64,000 nt of DNA from an uncultured Eubacterium sp. GTDB lineage: Bacteria > Bacillota > Clostridia > Lachnospirales > Lachnospiraceae. The stretch covers positions 1 to 64,000 of the forward strand of contig CAMUHY010000006.1 in the NCBI GenBank assembly GCA_947088865.1. The letters run 5' to 3'. The position numbers were made by a program, and so were the translations under genes. The notes below the pieces were generated by a model. That model did not search any database and was not told the origin of the DNA. It saw nothing but the letters and a program-made list of their open reading frames with translations. This document shows positions 33,386 to 43,242 of this stretch, piece after piece (position 1 is the stretch's first letter; the number at the start of each line of letters is the position of its first letter).

Positions 33386-35395
33386 CTATTTAAGTCGATT
33401 CAATTCAGCGTCTATTTGCTTAAATCTAGCTTTATAATTTGCTTTTTTAGATAAATATACAATTGAATTCATATTCTCAATTTCAACTTGTAACTTTGTT
33501 CTCTCAACAATCAATTCTGATTTTCTATCTTTAATTTGTTTGATTTTTCTTTCTATCTCAAATATTTTTTTTAAACTATCTGAATATCCATTTAGAGAAC
33601 TAAACATTTCTTTGAGATTATTATAATCGGTTTCTGATATTGCTTTTTCTAATTGACTACACGCTTTTTGATACCCTAGCGTATATTTTTCATATTTAAT
33701 ATTTTCATACTTTGACATTAATTCTTGTTTTAACTGTAAACAATTCTGATAATCACCAATTTTATCCATCAATTTCAAACATTCTTGGCAGCCTTCTTCG
33801 GTATTTGTATCCACATCTTTTAATATTTTTAGCAGTTGATTATAATCATCTTTTCGCTTATTTTCTCGTTTGTTCTTAACTTCAATTATTTTTGCTTTTG
33901 CCTCCTCAATTTTCTTCATAAATAAATTCTTATGTTTTTCTACATTTTCATGTATTATATTACTTTCAATATGGTTAAAAATAGATTTTTCAATTGTTTC
34001 AACAATTTGTTTATCTTCATCATCAGCAAATGAAACTGCTCTTCTCCACAATTTATTTCCTTTAAGAAATTTCTGTTCTTCTTTTAATTGTCTATTCCAA
34101 TCATCTACTTTTGTTTTATATTTATATGTTTCTGGCATCATGGAAATAATTTCTTGTTCTTCAAAATACAATGGAACTTTATAATTTTCAACCAACTCTT
34201 TTTTATCGACCAATTCAAACCAATTAATTTCATATTTTGTATCCGATGCAGTCATATGTTCACTATTTCTTTTTTTAATAAATTCATTGGCATTGACACA
34301 GCGATTTTGTGCTAAAAATTCATATAAATATGCTTTTGCATTTTCAGGGTCAAGAGCCAATGTTTGTTCTGCAAATTTAGTGGCAACTTCCCACTCCCTA
34401 TCTGCAAGCTCTAACTGCGCTCTTTTTAACGCTGAATTTATCTGATTATCTGTATCATTTGACTGAACAGCTATTTTTTCATTATTCGTTTCTTCACTGG
34501 AAGCATTAACAACTTTTTTAATACCTCGAATTAAATCTTGTATAAAACCAATTTTACTCATATCATAAGACTGCAATATAGACAATGCTTCTGGCATATC
34601 ATATGGATCCATTTCTCTATAACAAGGCAGCAGTAATTTATTTCTATCCTTCTTCATAAGGGCAAGATACCTGCTCCATTCATTTTTTACCCAGACAGCA
34701 TTTAAATATTCTGCACTCGTACCAATAACAATCATTACTTTGGCTGAATTTAAGGCAGCAAATATATACGGCTCATATTCTGCACCAGCTTTATCTTCCA
34801 GTGTTATTCGCGCAAAAAATACGCGATAGCCTTCGTCTGTAAGTTGATAATATATATCTTGAGCATATGTACTATCTTTTGTTCTATTACCTTGTGAATC
34901 GGATTCCTTATAACAAATAAATATATCAAATGGTTGCTCATTTTGTGATGTTGCAAGGATTCCTTTTTGTACTTCTGCAATTTTTGCCGCATCCTTTTGA
35001 TATTGTCTTTTTGTCAATCCATCGGAATACTCTAATGCAGCAAGATAATCAACATCTTCTAAAAAATTATCAAAACTTGCTCTATGACATGTTGGTATCC
35101 AGTCAAATGTTGTAGGGTCTTCAACATATTCAATACCAAAACGACAGAGCGCACAGCACCAATGAGCCTCTGCATCCTGTTCATTTTCTCTAACAATATG
35201 CTCATAAAGCGCTAATGCCTTATCAAATTCTCCTATTCTTCTAAAATGATTACCTCTGTTAAACGATGCGGCTCTCTGTTCATCATCTACTTTTGGAAAA
35301 GTAAGGGTATTACCACAATATTCACATGTACCAAAAGTTTTATCCTCTAAAACTTCAATATCTCCGCCACACATTTTACATTTAAAAATTGCCAT
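33386..35395 (-). CDS. Zinc-ribbon/TPR/TIR-domain protein
   Basis: The 669-aa protein has an N-terminal zinc ribbon (CKMCGGD...CEYCG, residues 6-27), TPR-like helices (about 40-150), a TIR domain (about 155-290; FDIFICYKESDSQGNRTKDS, GYRVFFARITLEDKAGAEYE, AVWVKNEWSRYL) and a long helical C-terminal part with further TPR- and coiled-coil-like helices. The Glu in the WxxxE motif (residue 239), the catalytic position in NAD-cleaving TIR domains, is kept. Bacterial TIR domains often act as NADases in antiphage defence. Ribosome site AAGAG. It heads an operon with RHH, SPFH and membrane genes. Confidence 0.85.
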   Translation of the reverse strand: MAIFKCKMCGGDIEVLEDKTFGTCEYCGNTLTFPKVDDEQRAASFNRGNHFRRIGEFDKALALYEHIVRENEQDAEAHWCCALCRFGIEYVEDPTTFDWIPTCHRASFDNFLEDVDYLAALEYSDGLTKRQYQKDAAKIAEVQKGILATSQNEQPFDIFICYKESDSQGNRTKDSTYAQDIYYQLTDEGYRVFFARITLEDKAGAEYEPYIFAALNSAKVMIVIGTSAEYLNAVWVKNEWSRYLALMKKDRNKLLLPCYREMDPYDMPEALSILQSYDMSKIGFIQDLIRGIKKVVNASSEETNNEKIAVQSNDTDNQINSALKRAQLELADREWEVATKFAEQTLALDPENAKAYLYEFLAQNRCVNANEFIKKRNSEHMTASDTKYEINWFELVDKKELVENYKVPLYFEEQEIISMMPETYKYKTKVDDWNRQLKEEQKFLKGNKLWRRAVSFADDEDKQIVETIEKSIFNHIESNIIHENVEKHKNLFMKKIEEAKAKIIEVKNKRENKRKDDYNQLLKILKDVDTNTEEGCQECLKLMDKIGDYQNCLQLKQELMSKYENIKYEKYTLGYQKACSQLEKAISETDYNNLKEMFSSLNGYSDSLKKIFEIERKIKQIKDRKSELIVERTKLQVEIENMNSIVYLSKKANYKARFKQIDAELNRLK

Positions 35396-35517
35396 TTTAA
35401 TCTCTTCATCCCTTCTGTTAAAAATCGTTCAATACGAAATAAAATGTATTATGTAAACTATTGTATTACAAAAGTATTATTAACGCAATCACTAATCTTA
35501 TAACTTTGCACAAATAC

Positions 35518-35613
35518 AGGCTGCCGCAAAATGATTCTCCCACACAAGATAACAATACCAATAAAACTATATGATACTTCATCTTGCACAAAAACTTCAT
35601 CTTGCGACAGCCT
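35518..35613. repeat. Long inverted repeat downstream of alaS
   Basis: AGGCTGCCGCAAAATGA (35518-35534) and TCATCTTGCGACAGCCT (35597-35613) pair over 17 bases with 2 mismatches; the 12-mer ACTTCATCTTGC occurs twice inside (35576, 35594), 18 bp apart. The hairpin loop would be long and the T run is weak, so it may be an alternative terminator for alaS or a small mobile repeat. The rest of 35396-35645 shows nothing. Confidence 0.55.
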
Positions 35614-35645
35614 TTGCATACGCTTTTTATATCATTTTTTACTGC

Positions 35646-38285
35646 TTACAGCATTCCTTCCAACACACCAGCAGCCTTTTCTAATAATTCATCCGCTTTG
35701 GCTGGATTTTTTCCGCCAGCCTGAGCCATATTCGGACGTCCGCCGCCGCCGCCGCCAACAATTGGCGCAACTGCCTTTATCAGATTGCCGCAGTGAGCGC
35801 CTTTGGCAATCGCATCGTCGGTTGCCATTGCAATCATATTGACTTTATCGCTTCCCTGAACACTGACAATCAATACAACGCCGCTGCCAATTTGATTTTT
35901 CAGCTTATCTCCAAGATTGCGAAGCTCATTCATATCTACATTTTCTACTTTTGTCGCAATAAAGGAAACGCCCTTGATATCAGCTACATTTTGTGTGACA
36001 TCACCCAACGCGTTATTGGCAAGCTCTGCTTTTAATTTTTCATTCTCACTAGACAATGCTTTTATCTCATCATTCATCGCTTGTATTCTTCTGACAAGCT
36101 GTGAACTTTCAGTTTTAGCTGCTTTTGCCGCATCGTTTAACGCTTTTTCAAGCTCTGCATAATAATGGATAACGCCCATGTCTGTCAATGCTTCTATTCT
36201 TCTAACACCAGCCGCAACACCGGACTCTGAAACAATCTTAAACAATCTTATAGCTGCTGTATTAGAAACATGTGTGCCGCCGCAAAATTCTTTTGAGAAA
36301 TCACTCATTGATACGACACGCACCGTCTCGCCGTATTTTTCCCCAAAAAGAGCCATCGCGCCTGTTTTCTTTGCATCTTCAATAGACATAATATCGGTGA
36401 CAACAGGAATTGCCTGTGCAATCTTTTCATTGACGATTGCCTCAACCCTTGCAAGCTCCTCGTCGGTCATACTCTGAAAATGCGTAAAGTCAAAACGCAA
36501 TCGTTCAGGGCTGACAAACGAACCTTTTTGCTCAACATGGCTTCCAAGCACCGTCCTCAATGCCTTTTGAAGCAAATGCGTTGCACTGTGATTTTTACAT
36601 GTATCCATTCTTGCAGGTTCATCTACCAAAAGCTGTACAATATCGCCTGTCTTTATCATGCCTTTTGTCATAATACCGACATGTCCAATTTTTCCGCCTT
36701 TTAATTTGATAGTCGTCTCAACACTAAATTCACCCTCTGTCGTCTTTATCAGACCTGTATCGCCTTCCTGACCGCCCATCGTAGCATAAAACGGCGTCTC
36801 GTCAACAATAATCGTTCCTCTGATTCCCTCTGAGAGCGCCTCAACAACCTCATCCTGTGTTGTCAGCACTGATACCTTAGAAGAAGATTGAAATGTATCA
36901 TATCCTACAAACGCACTTGTAATTGCTGGATTAATCTTATCATAAACCGTTGCATCGGCTCCCATATAATTTGTCGTTTTTCTGGCATCATGCGCTTTTT
37001 TGCGCTGCTCATCCATCGACTTTTTAAAGCCCTCTTCATCAACCGTAATATTTTTTTCACTAAGAATTTCCTTTGTCAAATCCAACGGGAAACCATACGT
37101 ATCATAGAGTTTAAACGCTTCATCACCAGATAAAACGGTGCTTCCTTCCGCTTTTATACGCTCTTCCATATCCGCTAAAATCGTTAGTCCTTGGTCGATG
37201 GTCTTATTAAATTTATCTTCTTCTTCAGACAATACTTTAAGAATAAAATCCTTTTTTTCTTCCAATTCTGGATAACCATCTTTAGAGCCTTCAATTACCG
37301 TCTCACAAAGCTTTGATAAGAACTTATCCTTAATTCCCAAAATGCGTCCATGTCTGGCTGCTCTTCGCAGTAACCTTCTAAGCACATATCCTCTGCCTTC
37401 ATTGGACGGCATAATACCATCGCTCACCATAAATGTAACGGAACGAATATGGTCTGTTATAAGACGGATTGAAACGTCTTTTTGTTCGTCTTCCTTGTAA
37501 GTTACGCCAGCCATCTCACAAACCTTATCACGTAGCGTCTGTACTGTATCTACATCAAATATAGAGTCGACATCCTGAACAACAACCGCAAGTCGCTCTA
37601 ATCCCATACCTGTATCAATATTCTTTTGCTCAAGCTCGGTATAATGACCTTTGCCATCGTTATTAAACTGTGTAAATACATTGTTCCATACCTCCATGTA
37701 TCTATCACAGTCACACCCTACTGTACAGCCTGGTTTGCCACAGCCATATTGCTCTCCTCTATCGTAATATATCTCCGAACAAGGTCCGCATGGACCAGCG
37801 CCATGCTCCCAAAAATTATCTTCTTTCCCAAAACGGAAAATTCGTTCAGGAGCAATGCCAATCTCTTTATTCCATATTTCAAACGCTTCATCATCATCTT
37901 CATATACGGAAGGATATAATCTGTTGGCATCCAGTCCCACATACTCTGTTAAAAATTCCCAAGACCAGTGAATTGCCTCTCTCTTAAAATAATCGCCAAA
38001 AGAAAAATTGCCCAACATTTCAAAAAATGTACCATGTCTGGCTGTCTTTCCTACATTCTCAATATCTCCTGTTCGGATACACTTCTGACAAGTTGTCACT
38101 CTGCGCTTTGGCGGTATCTCCTGCCCTGTAAAATATGGCTTTAGCGGTGCCATACCTGAGTTAATAAGCAACAAACTGTTATCACCATGTGGAACAAGCG
38201 AAAAACTTTTCATCTTAAGGTGTTCCTTACTCTCAAAGAAATCAAGAAATAATCTTCTCAACTCGTTTACGCCTCTGTACTGCAC
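35646..38285 (-). CDS. alaS: Alanine-tRNA ligase
   Basis: The 879-aa protein has the class II catalytic domain (ELRRLFLDFFESKEHLK, NSGMAPLKPYFTGQEIPPKR, FFEMLGNFSFGDYFK), the editing domain with zinc-binding HSATHLLQKAL and FCGGTHVSNT, and a Gly-rich C-Ala domain ending near GGGGGGRPNMAQAGGK. It attaches alanine to tRNA-Ala and removes misacylated serine or glycine. The start is GTG (38285) with a modest AGGA upstream. No T-box leader is visible in the 90 bp before it. Full length for the family. Confidence 0.97.
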   Translation of the reverse strand: MQYRGVNELRRLFLDFFESKEHLKMKSFSLVPHGDNSLLLINSGMAPLKPYFTGQEIPPKRRVTTCQKCIRTGDIENVGKTARHGTFFEMLGNFSFGDYFKREAIHWSWEFLTEYVGLDANRLYPSVYEDDDEAFEIWNKEIGIAPERIFRFGKEDNFWEHGAGPCGPCSEIYYDRGEQYGCGKPGCTVGCDCDRYMEVWNNVFTQFNNDGKGHYTELEQKNIDTGMGLERLAVVVQDVDSIFDVDTVQTLRDKVCEMAGVTYKEDEQKDVSIRLITDHIRSVTFMVSDGIMPSNEGRGYVLRRLLRRAARHGRILGIKDKFLSKLCETVIEGSKDGYPELEEKKDFILKVLSEEEDKFNKTIDQGLTILADMEERIKAEGSTVLSGDEAFKLYDTYGFPLDLTKEILSEKNITVDEEGFKKSMDEQRKKAHDARKTTNYMGADATVYDKINPAITSAFVGYDTFQSSSKVSVLTTQDEVVEALSEGIRGTIIVDETPFYATMGGQEGDTGLIKTTEGEFSVETTIKLKGGKIGHVGIMTKGMIKTGDIVQLLVDEPARMDTCKNHSATHLLQKALRTVLGSHVEQKGSFVSPERLRFDFTHFQSMTDEELARVEAIVNEKIAQAIPVVTDIMSIEDAKKTGAMALFGEKYGETVRVVSMSDFSKEFCGGTHVSNTAAIRLFKIVSESGVAAGVRRIEALTDMGVIHYYAELEKALNDAAKAAKTESSQLVRRIQAMNDEIKALSSENEKLKAELANNALGDVTQNVADIKGVSFIATKVENVDMNELRNLGDKLKNQIGSGVVLIVSVQGSDKVNMIAMATDDAIAKGAHCGNLIKAVAPIVGGGGGGRPNMAQAGGKNPAKADELLEKAAGVLEGML

Positions 38286-38375
38286 GTTTTTAATCCTGCT
38301 ACTAAAAATATATTTTTATAACACTATATTTTTAATAGATTTTCCTTTCTTTTTAATATTTCACCTTATATTGAA

Positions 38376-38552
38376 TTACTTATCATTTCCTTGTGTTGCA
38401 ATGGCATTTGTCTGTGTTGCTGCCTTTTTTGCATCCTTTGCTTTCCTTAACTTGCCGCCGGCAACAACTGCCACTGCAAGAAGCAATAACATCACAATAA
38501 ATTTAACAGCCTCAAATACCACTTCACCAAAAAAACCGATTGATAACAACAT
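38376..38552 (-). CDS. 58-aa single-helix membrane protein
   Basis: The frame MLLSIGFFGEVVFEAVKFIV continues as a hydrophobic helix (residues 8-32) followed by GGKLRKAKDAKKAA and a polar tail. A strong GAGGTG ribosome site is 7 bases before the ATG. Similar short membrane proteins with a basic patch after the helix are common in Lachnospiraceae. It lies between the MutS-like gene and alaS. Function unknown. Confidence 0.7.
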   Translation of the reverse strand: MLLSIGFFGEVVFEAVKFIVMLLLLAVAVVAGGKLRKAKDAKKAATQTNAIATQGNDK

Positions 38553-38612
38553 GTATCTTTCACCTCTTTTTACTCTAAATTTATTCTATCTTTTAATTTA
38601 CTAGGTATTGTA

Positions 38613-40301
38613 TCACTTCCATACACCTTTTTCAAGAAATTCCCTTGCTCGGTCTTCTGCTTTTGCAATAATTTTCTTATCATAGCCAATAATATTTAAC
38701 AATTTAATCGCATTTCTTGTCACGGCTGGTCCACTGTGCAGCCTAAAATTAAATTGTACATCATTTTCTGTCACTTCTTCTTGAAAATGATAATTATCAT
38801 AACAATGTTTTAAAATAGACGTAAGCTCAATATCATGCGTAGCGGCAAAACACAATACATTTTTGCCATTTAAACTCTGTAAAATTTCAGAGGACGCCGC
38901 AATTCGCTCTACGGTATTTGTTCCGCGCAGTACCTCGTCAACAAAACACAGTACTGGTTTGGTATCCTTTGTATCAATCGCATCTAAAATTCGCTTGAGA
39001 GCCTTAATCTCAACAATATAATAACTGTCATTGTTGCCTAAATCATCCCGAAGCGACATTGACGAGTAAATTCGATACATTGGCGCACGGTATCCTTTTG
39101 ATAAGCTTGTATAAATAGCCTGCGACAACAACGCATTGATGGCAACCGTCTTTAAAAATGTTGATTTTCCTGATGCATTCGACCCTGTAAGCAGCACATG
39201 TCTGCTTGCCTGAATGGAATTGGCAACTGGCTCGTTAATCAATGGGTGGTAAAGTTGGGTTGCCTCATATGCAATCCCTTCAAATTTAGGTTTGCTCCAA
39301 TATGGAAGCTGTCTTCTAAACGAAGCGACACAGATAGCTGCCTCTAAAAAGCCCAATCTATCCATCAACTGAAAAATTTGTTTATCTTTGTTGTTTAATT
39401 TTTTGACAATATTATTAAATGTTATCAAATCCAGATGACTTAACATTCGGATATAATCCATCAGCATCTCCGTCAATGAGCCTGTGACATTGGCGCTTGT
39501 AAGCAGACTTGAATTGCTGACAACACTTGCAAATTCTTTTGCTATCTGTCTAAAATCATCATTGTAGCGTTCCAGTTCTGGAATATTAAACTTTGCTAAA
39601 TTATCTGCTGTGGAAACCATCTTAACAACTTGTTTAATACAAACAAAATATGGCTCAACTTTTGCCTTACACTGATAATAAGATATCACCATAATACTAA
39701 TCGTTAGTATAACGGCGGCTGTTCCCACTAAGGCATTGACCGTAAATCCTACCACAAATGAAATCACCAATACAACCAGCAAAATATAATGAAGCAAATT
39801 ACTGCCCGATTTTAATTCCATCACTAAACTAATATAATCACTAATGGATATGCCTTTTACAAATCCCATATTGACATATTCTTTTTGAAAGGACTTTCTT
39901 TCTTTTTCGTGCTTATCAAAATAATCTGCCACGCGGTCAAACTCATTTAACTTTTCTTTACTGTTAAACGGCATACGGAGCATCTTATAAAGATACTCTC
40001 TTCCAATGGATGAATTGGTAATATCCATCTTTGAAAAAACGGCGTTCATATCCAAATCATTCCATGTAATATCATCAATCACATCCGTTTCATCACACTG
40101 TATCGTGCCATCACAACAATCTTCATAATAGTGTGTGATAATCTCAAACTCATCTTTAGATAACTTTTTTGTTCCAGCCTTCCCCCAGCTTTTTGTCAAT
40201 CGCTCATCAATCTTTTTCTTTGCATTACGCTTACTGTCAATGCTTACATAAATTGCTATCACAATAAAAGCAGCAAATATTACAATCCATTTTATGTCCA
40301 T
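38613..40301 (-). CDS. Membrane-anchored MutS-like ATPase
   Basis: The 562-aa protein starts with a membrane helix (residues 4-22) and has another hydrophobic pair near 170-215. The C-terminal third is the MutS family ATPase: Walker A LLTGSNASGKSTFLKTVAIN, SMSLRDDLGNNDSYYIVEIK, Walker B VLCFVDEVLRGTNTVER and CFAATHDIEL. The mismatch-recognition domains of MutS are absent, and a MutS-core-like lever precedes the ATPase. Such membrane MutS relatives are uncharacterised and probably not in mismatch repair. Its ATG overlaps the deoD stop by one base (TAATG), so it is translationally coupled. Confidence 0.8.
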   Translation of the reverse strand: MDIKWIVIFAAFIVIAIYVSIDSKRNAKKKIDERLTKSWGKAGTKKLSKDEFEIITHYYEDCCDGTIQCDETDVIDDITWNDLDMNAVFSKMDITNSSIGREYLYKMLRMPFNSKEKLNEFDRVADYFDKHEKERKSFQKEYVNMGFVKGISISDYISLVMELKSGSNLLHYILLVVLVISFVVGFTVNALVGTAAVILTISIMVISYYQCKAKVEPYFVCIKQVVKMVSTADNLAKFNIPELERYNDDFRQIAKEFASVVSNSSLLTSANVTGSLTEMLMDYIRMLSHLDLITFNNIVKKLNNKDKQIFQLMDRLGFLEAAICVASFRRQLPYWSKPKFEGIAYEATQLYHPLINEPVANSIQASRHVLLTGSNASGKSTFLKTVAINALLSQAIYTSLSKGYRAPMYRIYSSMSLRDDLGNNDSYYIVEIKALKRILDAIDTKDTKPVLCFVDEVLRGTNTVERIAASSEILQSLNGKNVLCFAATHDIELTSILKHCYDNYHFQEEVTENDVQFNFRLHSGPAVTRNAIKLLNIIGYDKKIIAKAEDRAREFLEKGVWK

Positions 40302-41017
40302 TAATCACTCACCTTTACAGCTGTCTCTAACGCAATTTTTATCATTTCATTGAAGCCCATCTGTCTCTCCTGTGCTGATAATTCTTCTATCTTGTAGAGA
40401 TGGTCGCTGATAGTTGCTATACATAAAGCCTTTTTGCCAAACCTTGCCGCATTCATATACAATCCAGCCGCCTCCATCTCAACCGCCAAAACCCCCATTG
40501 TTTTCCAACGGTCATTAAAGGATGGATTGGCATTATAAAATACATCGGAGGACAATACATTGCCAACTTTAACATGCACGCCCACTTTTCTTGCACATAA
40601 AACAGCCGTCTCTAACAAATCAAAATCCGCAATTGGCGCAAAAAGACCGTCCAGCTGATACTGCGATGCATAATTGGAATTGGTACATGCTCCCTGTGCG
40701 ACCACCACATCTTTTAGAGCAATGTCATCTGCAAGTCCGCCAGCAGACCCAATTCTTATAATCTGCTCAACGCCGTAACTATTGTAAAGCTCATAGCTGT
40801 ATATACCCATTGAAGGTATCCCCATGCCGCTGCCCATAACCGATAATCTTGTCCCATTATAAATGCCTGTAAAACCATACATATTACGGACTTCATTAAA
40901 ACAGTTCACATCGGTCAAAAAATTTTCGGCAATATATTTTGCACGAAGCGGGTCGCCTGGCATAAGAACAGTCTTCGCAATTTCTCCCATCGTTGCACTA
41001 TTATGCGGTGTTGCCAT
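40301..41017 (-). CDS. deoD: Purine-nucleoside phosphorylase (DeoD type)
   Basis: The 238-aa protein matches trimeric/hexameric DeoD: TVLMPGDPLRAKYIAENFL at the N-terminus, FTGIYNGTRLSVMGSGMGIP, RIGSAGGL, and the purine-binding VLAVEMEAAGLYMNAA with the following SDHLY. It cleaves purine nucleosides with phosphate to base and ribose-1-phosphate. Ribosome site GAGGAGG. It lies 16 bp behind apt, so the two form a purine-salvage pair, with a MutS-like ATPase attached downstream. Confidence 0.95.
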   Translation of the reverse strand: MATPHNSATMGEIAKTVLMPGDPLRAKYIAENFLTDVNCFNEVRNMYGFTGIYNGTRLSVMGSGMGIPSMGIYSYELYNSYGVEQIIRIGSAGGLADDIALKDVVVAQGACTNSNYASQYQLDGLFAPIADFDLLETAVLCARKVGVHVKVGNVLSSDVFYNANPSFNDRWKTMGVLAVEMEAAGLYMNAARFGKKALCIATISDHLYKIEELSAQERQMGFNEMIKIALETAVKVSD

Positions 41018-41033
41018 ACAATCGCCTCCTCAC

Positions 41034-41558
41034 TTAATTTCCATCATACTGAATCAGTGCATCCACATCATATCCTTGTAATTTATCTCTTCCTTTTAAT
41101 CCCTTTAATTCAATAAGAAATACAATTTTTACGACTTCTCCGCCCAATTTTTCAATCAGCTTAATAATGGCTTCTGTCGTTCCGCCTGTTGCAATCAAAT
41201 CATCAACAATCACTACTTTTTGTCCCGGCAAAATCGCATCTTTATGAAGCTCAATGGTAGCAGCGCCATACTCTAAATCATATTCTTGAGAAATTGTTTC
41301 ACATGGCAGTTTTCCTTTTTTTCGCACAGGTACAAAAGCCTTATGTTTTTTGTATGCAATTGGAACGCCAAATATAAACCCTCTTGATTCTGGTCCCACT
41401 ACAATATCATAATCCACATCGCCAATCAATTCGTCCATGCCGTCAACAGCAAGCCTTAACCCCTCTGCATCCTGCAAAACCGTTGTTATATCTCGAAATA
41501 TAATGCCTTCCTCTGGAAAATCAGGAATACTTCTTACGTAATCTTCAATTTTTTTCAT
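41034..41558 (-). CDS. apt: Adenine phosphoribosyltransferase
   Basis: The 174-aa protein has IRSIPDFPEEGIIFRDIT-like start, VGPESRGFIFGVPIAY, PVRKKGKLPCETISQEYDLE and the PRPP loop VVIVDDLIATGGTTEA. It converts adenine plus PRPP to AMP. Start ATG 41558 follows GGAGG at a longer distance (about 12 bases); an upstream in-frame start has no site. First gene of the apt-deoD-MutS-like operon. Confidence 0.96.
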   Translation of the reverse strand: MKKIEDYVRSIPDFPEEGIIFRDITTVLQDAEGLRLAVDGMDELIGDVDYDIVVGPESRGFIFGVPIAYKKHKAFVPVRKKGKLPCETISQEYDLEYGAATIELHKDAILPGQKVVIVDDLIATGGTTEAIIKLIEKLGGEVVKIVFLIELKGLKGRDKLQGYDVDALIQYDGN

Positions 41559-41654
41559 TATGTTGTTTACCTCCAAACTTTTTACATGAAAATACAATAG
41601 CTTTGTTATATCATCTTTTCCCTATAAAACTGCTGTTAATCCTATATTTGCAGC

Positions 41655-41690
41655 AGTTTTTAAAAAAATGCCACAGCTTTGCTGTGGCTA
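41655..41690 (-). terminator. Terminator of the spoIVA gene
   Basis: GCCACAGC/GCTGTGGC perfect stem with a 3-base loop, followed on the minus strand by seven T; it starts about 20 bp past the spoIVA stop codon. Confidence 0.9.
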
Positions 41691-41710
41691 TTGTAGCACA
41701 TTTTTACATT

Positions 41711-43189
41711 TTATACAATAAGACAAACCAATCCACTGTTATCGTTCATCACCTTTTCCAATGTAGAAGTAATTTTCTCCATATTTTCACCCGTTATATT
41801 TTTGGTTTTCTCTCTTATGCCATCGCTTACAATTTGTTCAACCGTCTTTCCAAATATATTGACATCCCAAATTCCCTGTGGATTATCTTTTGTGTTGCCT
41901 TTGATATATTCCACCAAATCATCCGCTTGCAGCTTACTTCCAACAATTGGCGCTATCTCCACATTAATATTTGTCTTTAACATATTGATAGAAGGCACTT
42001 GCGCTTTTATCTTCACGCCATATTTATTGCCATTTTTAAAGCATACTGGCTCATCAAGCGTAATATTTTCTTTAATTGGCTTTACCATGCCAAATCCGCT
42101 TAAATTCACCTCAGACAGTGCTTCTTTTACGGAGTCAAACTCATTCTTTTTCTCTGACAAACTCCGAATAATACTAATCAATTCATATTCATTATGAATT
42201 TCTGTATTGGTAAGCTCACTCAATATATCATAGTAAACACCTGGCGACATTACAAACGTGACTTCTACCTTGCCGTTTGCGAGATTGACACTGCTTAAAT
42301 TTACACTGTCAATCGCTTCTTTTAATTCGGTAATATCATTCATGCTCTCTCTTGTGTCTTTCATATAGGTAAAACTATCCAATATATCCAAAGCTGTCGT
42401 GCATAAACTTTTTTTTAACCAATGCTCTGAAGACAATATTTCTACCCATTTCGGCGCGCAAAAATCAATTTCTTTAATTGGAAATTCCAACAAAACCTGC
42501 TCTAATATATGATTGATATCTTCTTTTTTCAACTGGTCACAGTTAATTGGCAGTACCGATACCCCATAATTTTTGCTCATACTTTCTGCCAGCTCTTTTG
42601 TCTCTGCGGAATGTGGCTTTGCGCTGTTTAACAAAACAACAAATGGCTTGCCTAATGTCTTTAACTCTTTAATCGTTCTGCTCTCTGGCTCGATATACGC
42701 CTCGCGCGCAATATCTGTAAAAGAGCCATCCGTAGTGACAACAACGCCGATTGTAGAATGTTCTCCAATAACCTTTTTCGTACCTATTTCTGCCGCTTTT
42801 GTAAATGGTATGGCATCTTCACTCCAAGGCGTTTTAACCATGCGCTCCTTCTCGTTTTCATACAGTCCCAGCGCGCCATTGACCATAAATCCTACACAGT
42901 CAATCAAGCGAACTTTGATATCTGCCCCGTCAAATGGACAGATAACAGGCGCTTCGCCTGGTATAAATTTCGGTTCGGTTGTAGTTATAGTATTGCCCGC
43001 ACCACTCATTGGCAATTCATCAATCGTGCGTTTTCTTACATTTTCATCTTCAATACCAGGAATTACGGCTAAATCCATAAATCGCTTGATAAATGTTGAC
43101 TTTCCCGTCCGGACAGGTCCAACGATGCCTATGTAAATTTCTCCATTGGTACGTTTTTGAATATCTGTATAAATATCAAACTCACCCAT
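41711..43189 (-). CDS. spoIVA: Stage IV sporulation protein A (spore coat ATPase)
   Basis: The 492-aa protein matches SpoIVA in length and sequence: FDIYTDIQKRTNGEIYIGIV, Walker A GPVRTGKSTFIKRFM and TEPKFIPGEAPV, with the AVNSAK-type LLNSAKPHSAETK and a C-terminal coil with SNDNSGLVCLIV-like end. SpoIVA uses ATP to polymerise into the base layer of the spore coat. Start ATG 43189 is set by AGGAGG upstream, giving the family length; a longer frame is unlikely. Its presence shows that the organism is a spore former. A small gene lies directly upstream. Confidence 0.97.
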   Translation of the reverse strand: MGEFDIYTDIQKRTNGEIYIGIVGPVRTGKSTFIKRFMDLAVIPGIEDENVRKRTIDELPMSGAGNTITTTEPKFIPGEAPVICPFDGADIKVRLIDCVGFMVNGALGLYENEKERMVKTPWSEDAIPFTKAAEIGTKKVIGEHSTIGVVVTTDGSFTDIAREAYIEPESRTIKELKTLGKPFVVLLNSAKPHSAETKELAESMSKNYGVSVLPINCDQLKKEDINHILEQVLLEFPIKEIDFCAPKWVEILSSEHWLKKSLCTTALDILDSFTYMKDTRESMNDITELKEAIDSVNLSSVNLANGKVEVTFVMSPGVYYDILSELTNTEIHNEYELISIIRSLSEKKNEFDSVKEALSEVNLSGFGMVKPIKENITLDEPVCFKNGNKYGVKIKAQVPSINMLKTNINVEIAPIVGSKLQADDLVEYIKGNTKDNPQGIWDVNIFGKTVEQIVSDGIREKTKNITGENMEKITSTLEKVMNDNSGLVCLIV

Positions 43190-43242
43190 TAAAAAAATCC
43201 TCCTGAATATACTGGTAAATGTATATGCAGAAGGGGTTTCAA

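Noticed and set aside
38286-38375. T-box leader for alaS
   Set aside because: The region before the start is under 100 bp, AT-rich, and has no T-box or specifier-like structure.
43190-43242. SigE promoter for spoIVA
   Set aside because: A CATATACAT stretch is present but the upstream box does not fit the consensus at the right distance, so no promoter is claimed.
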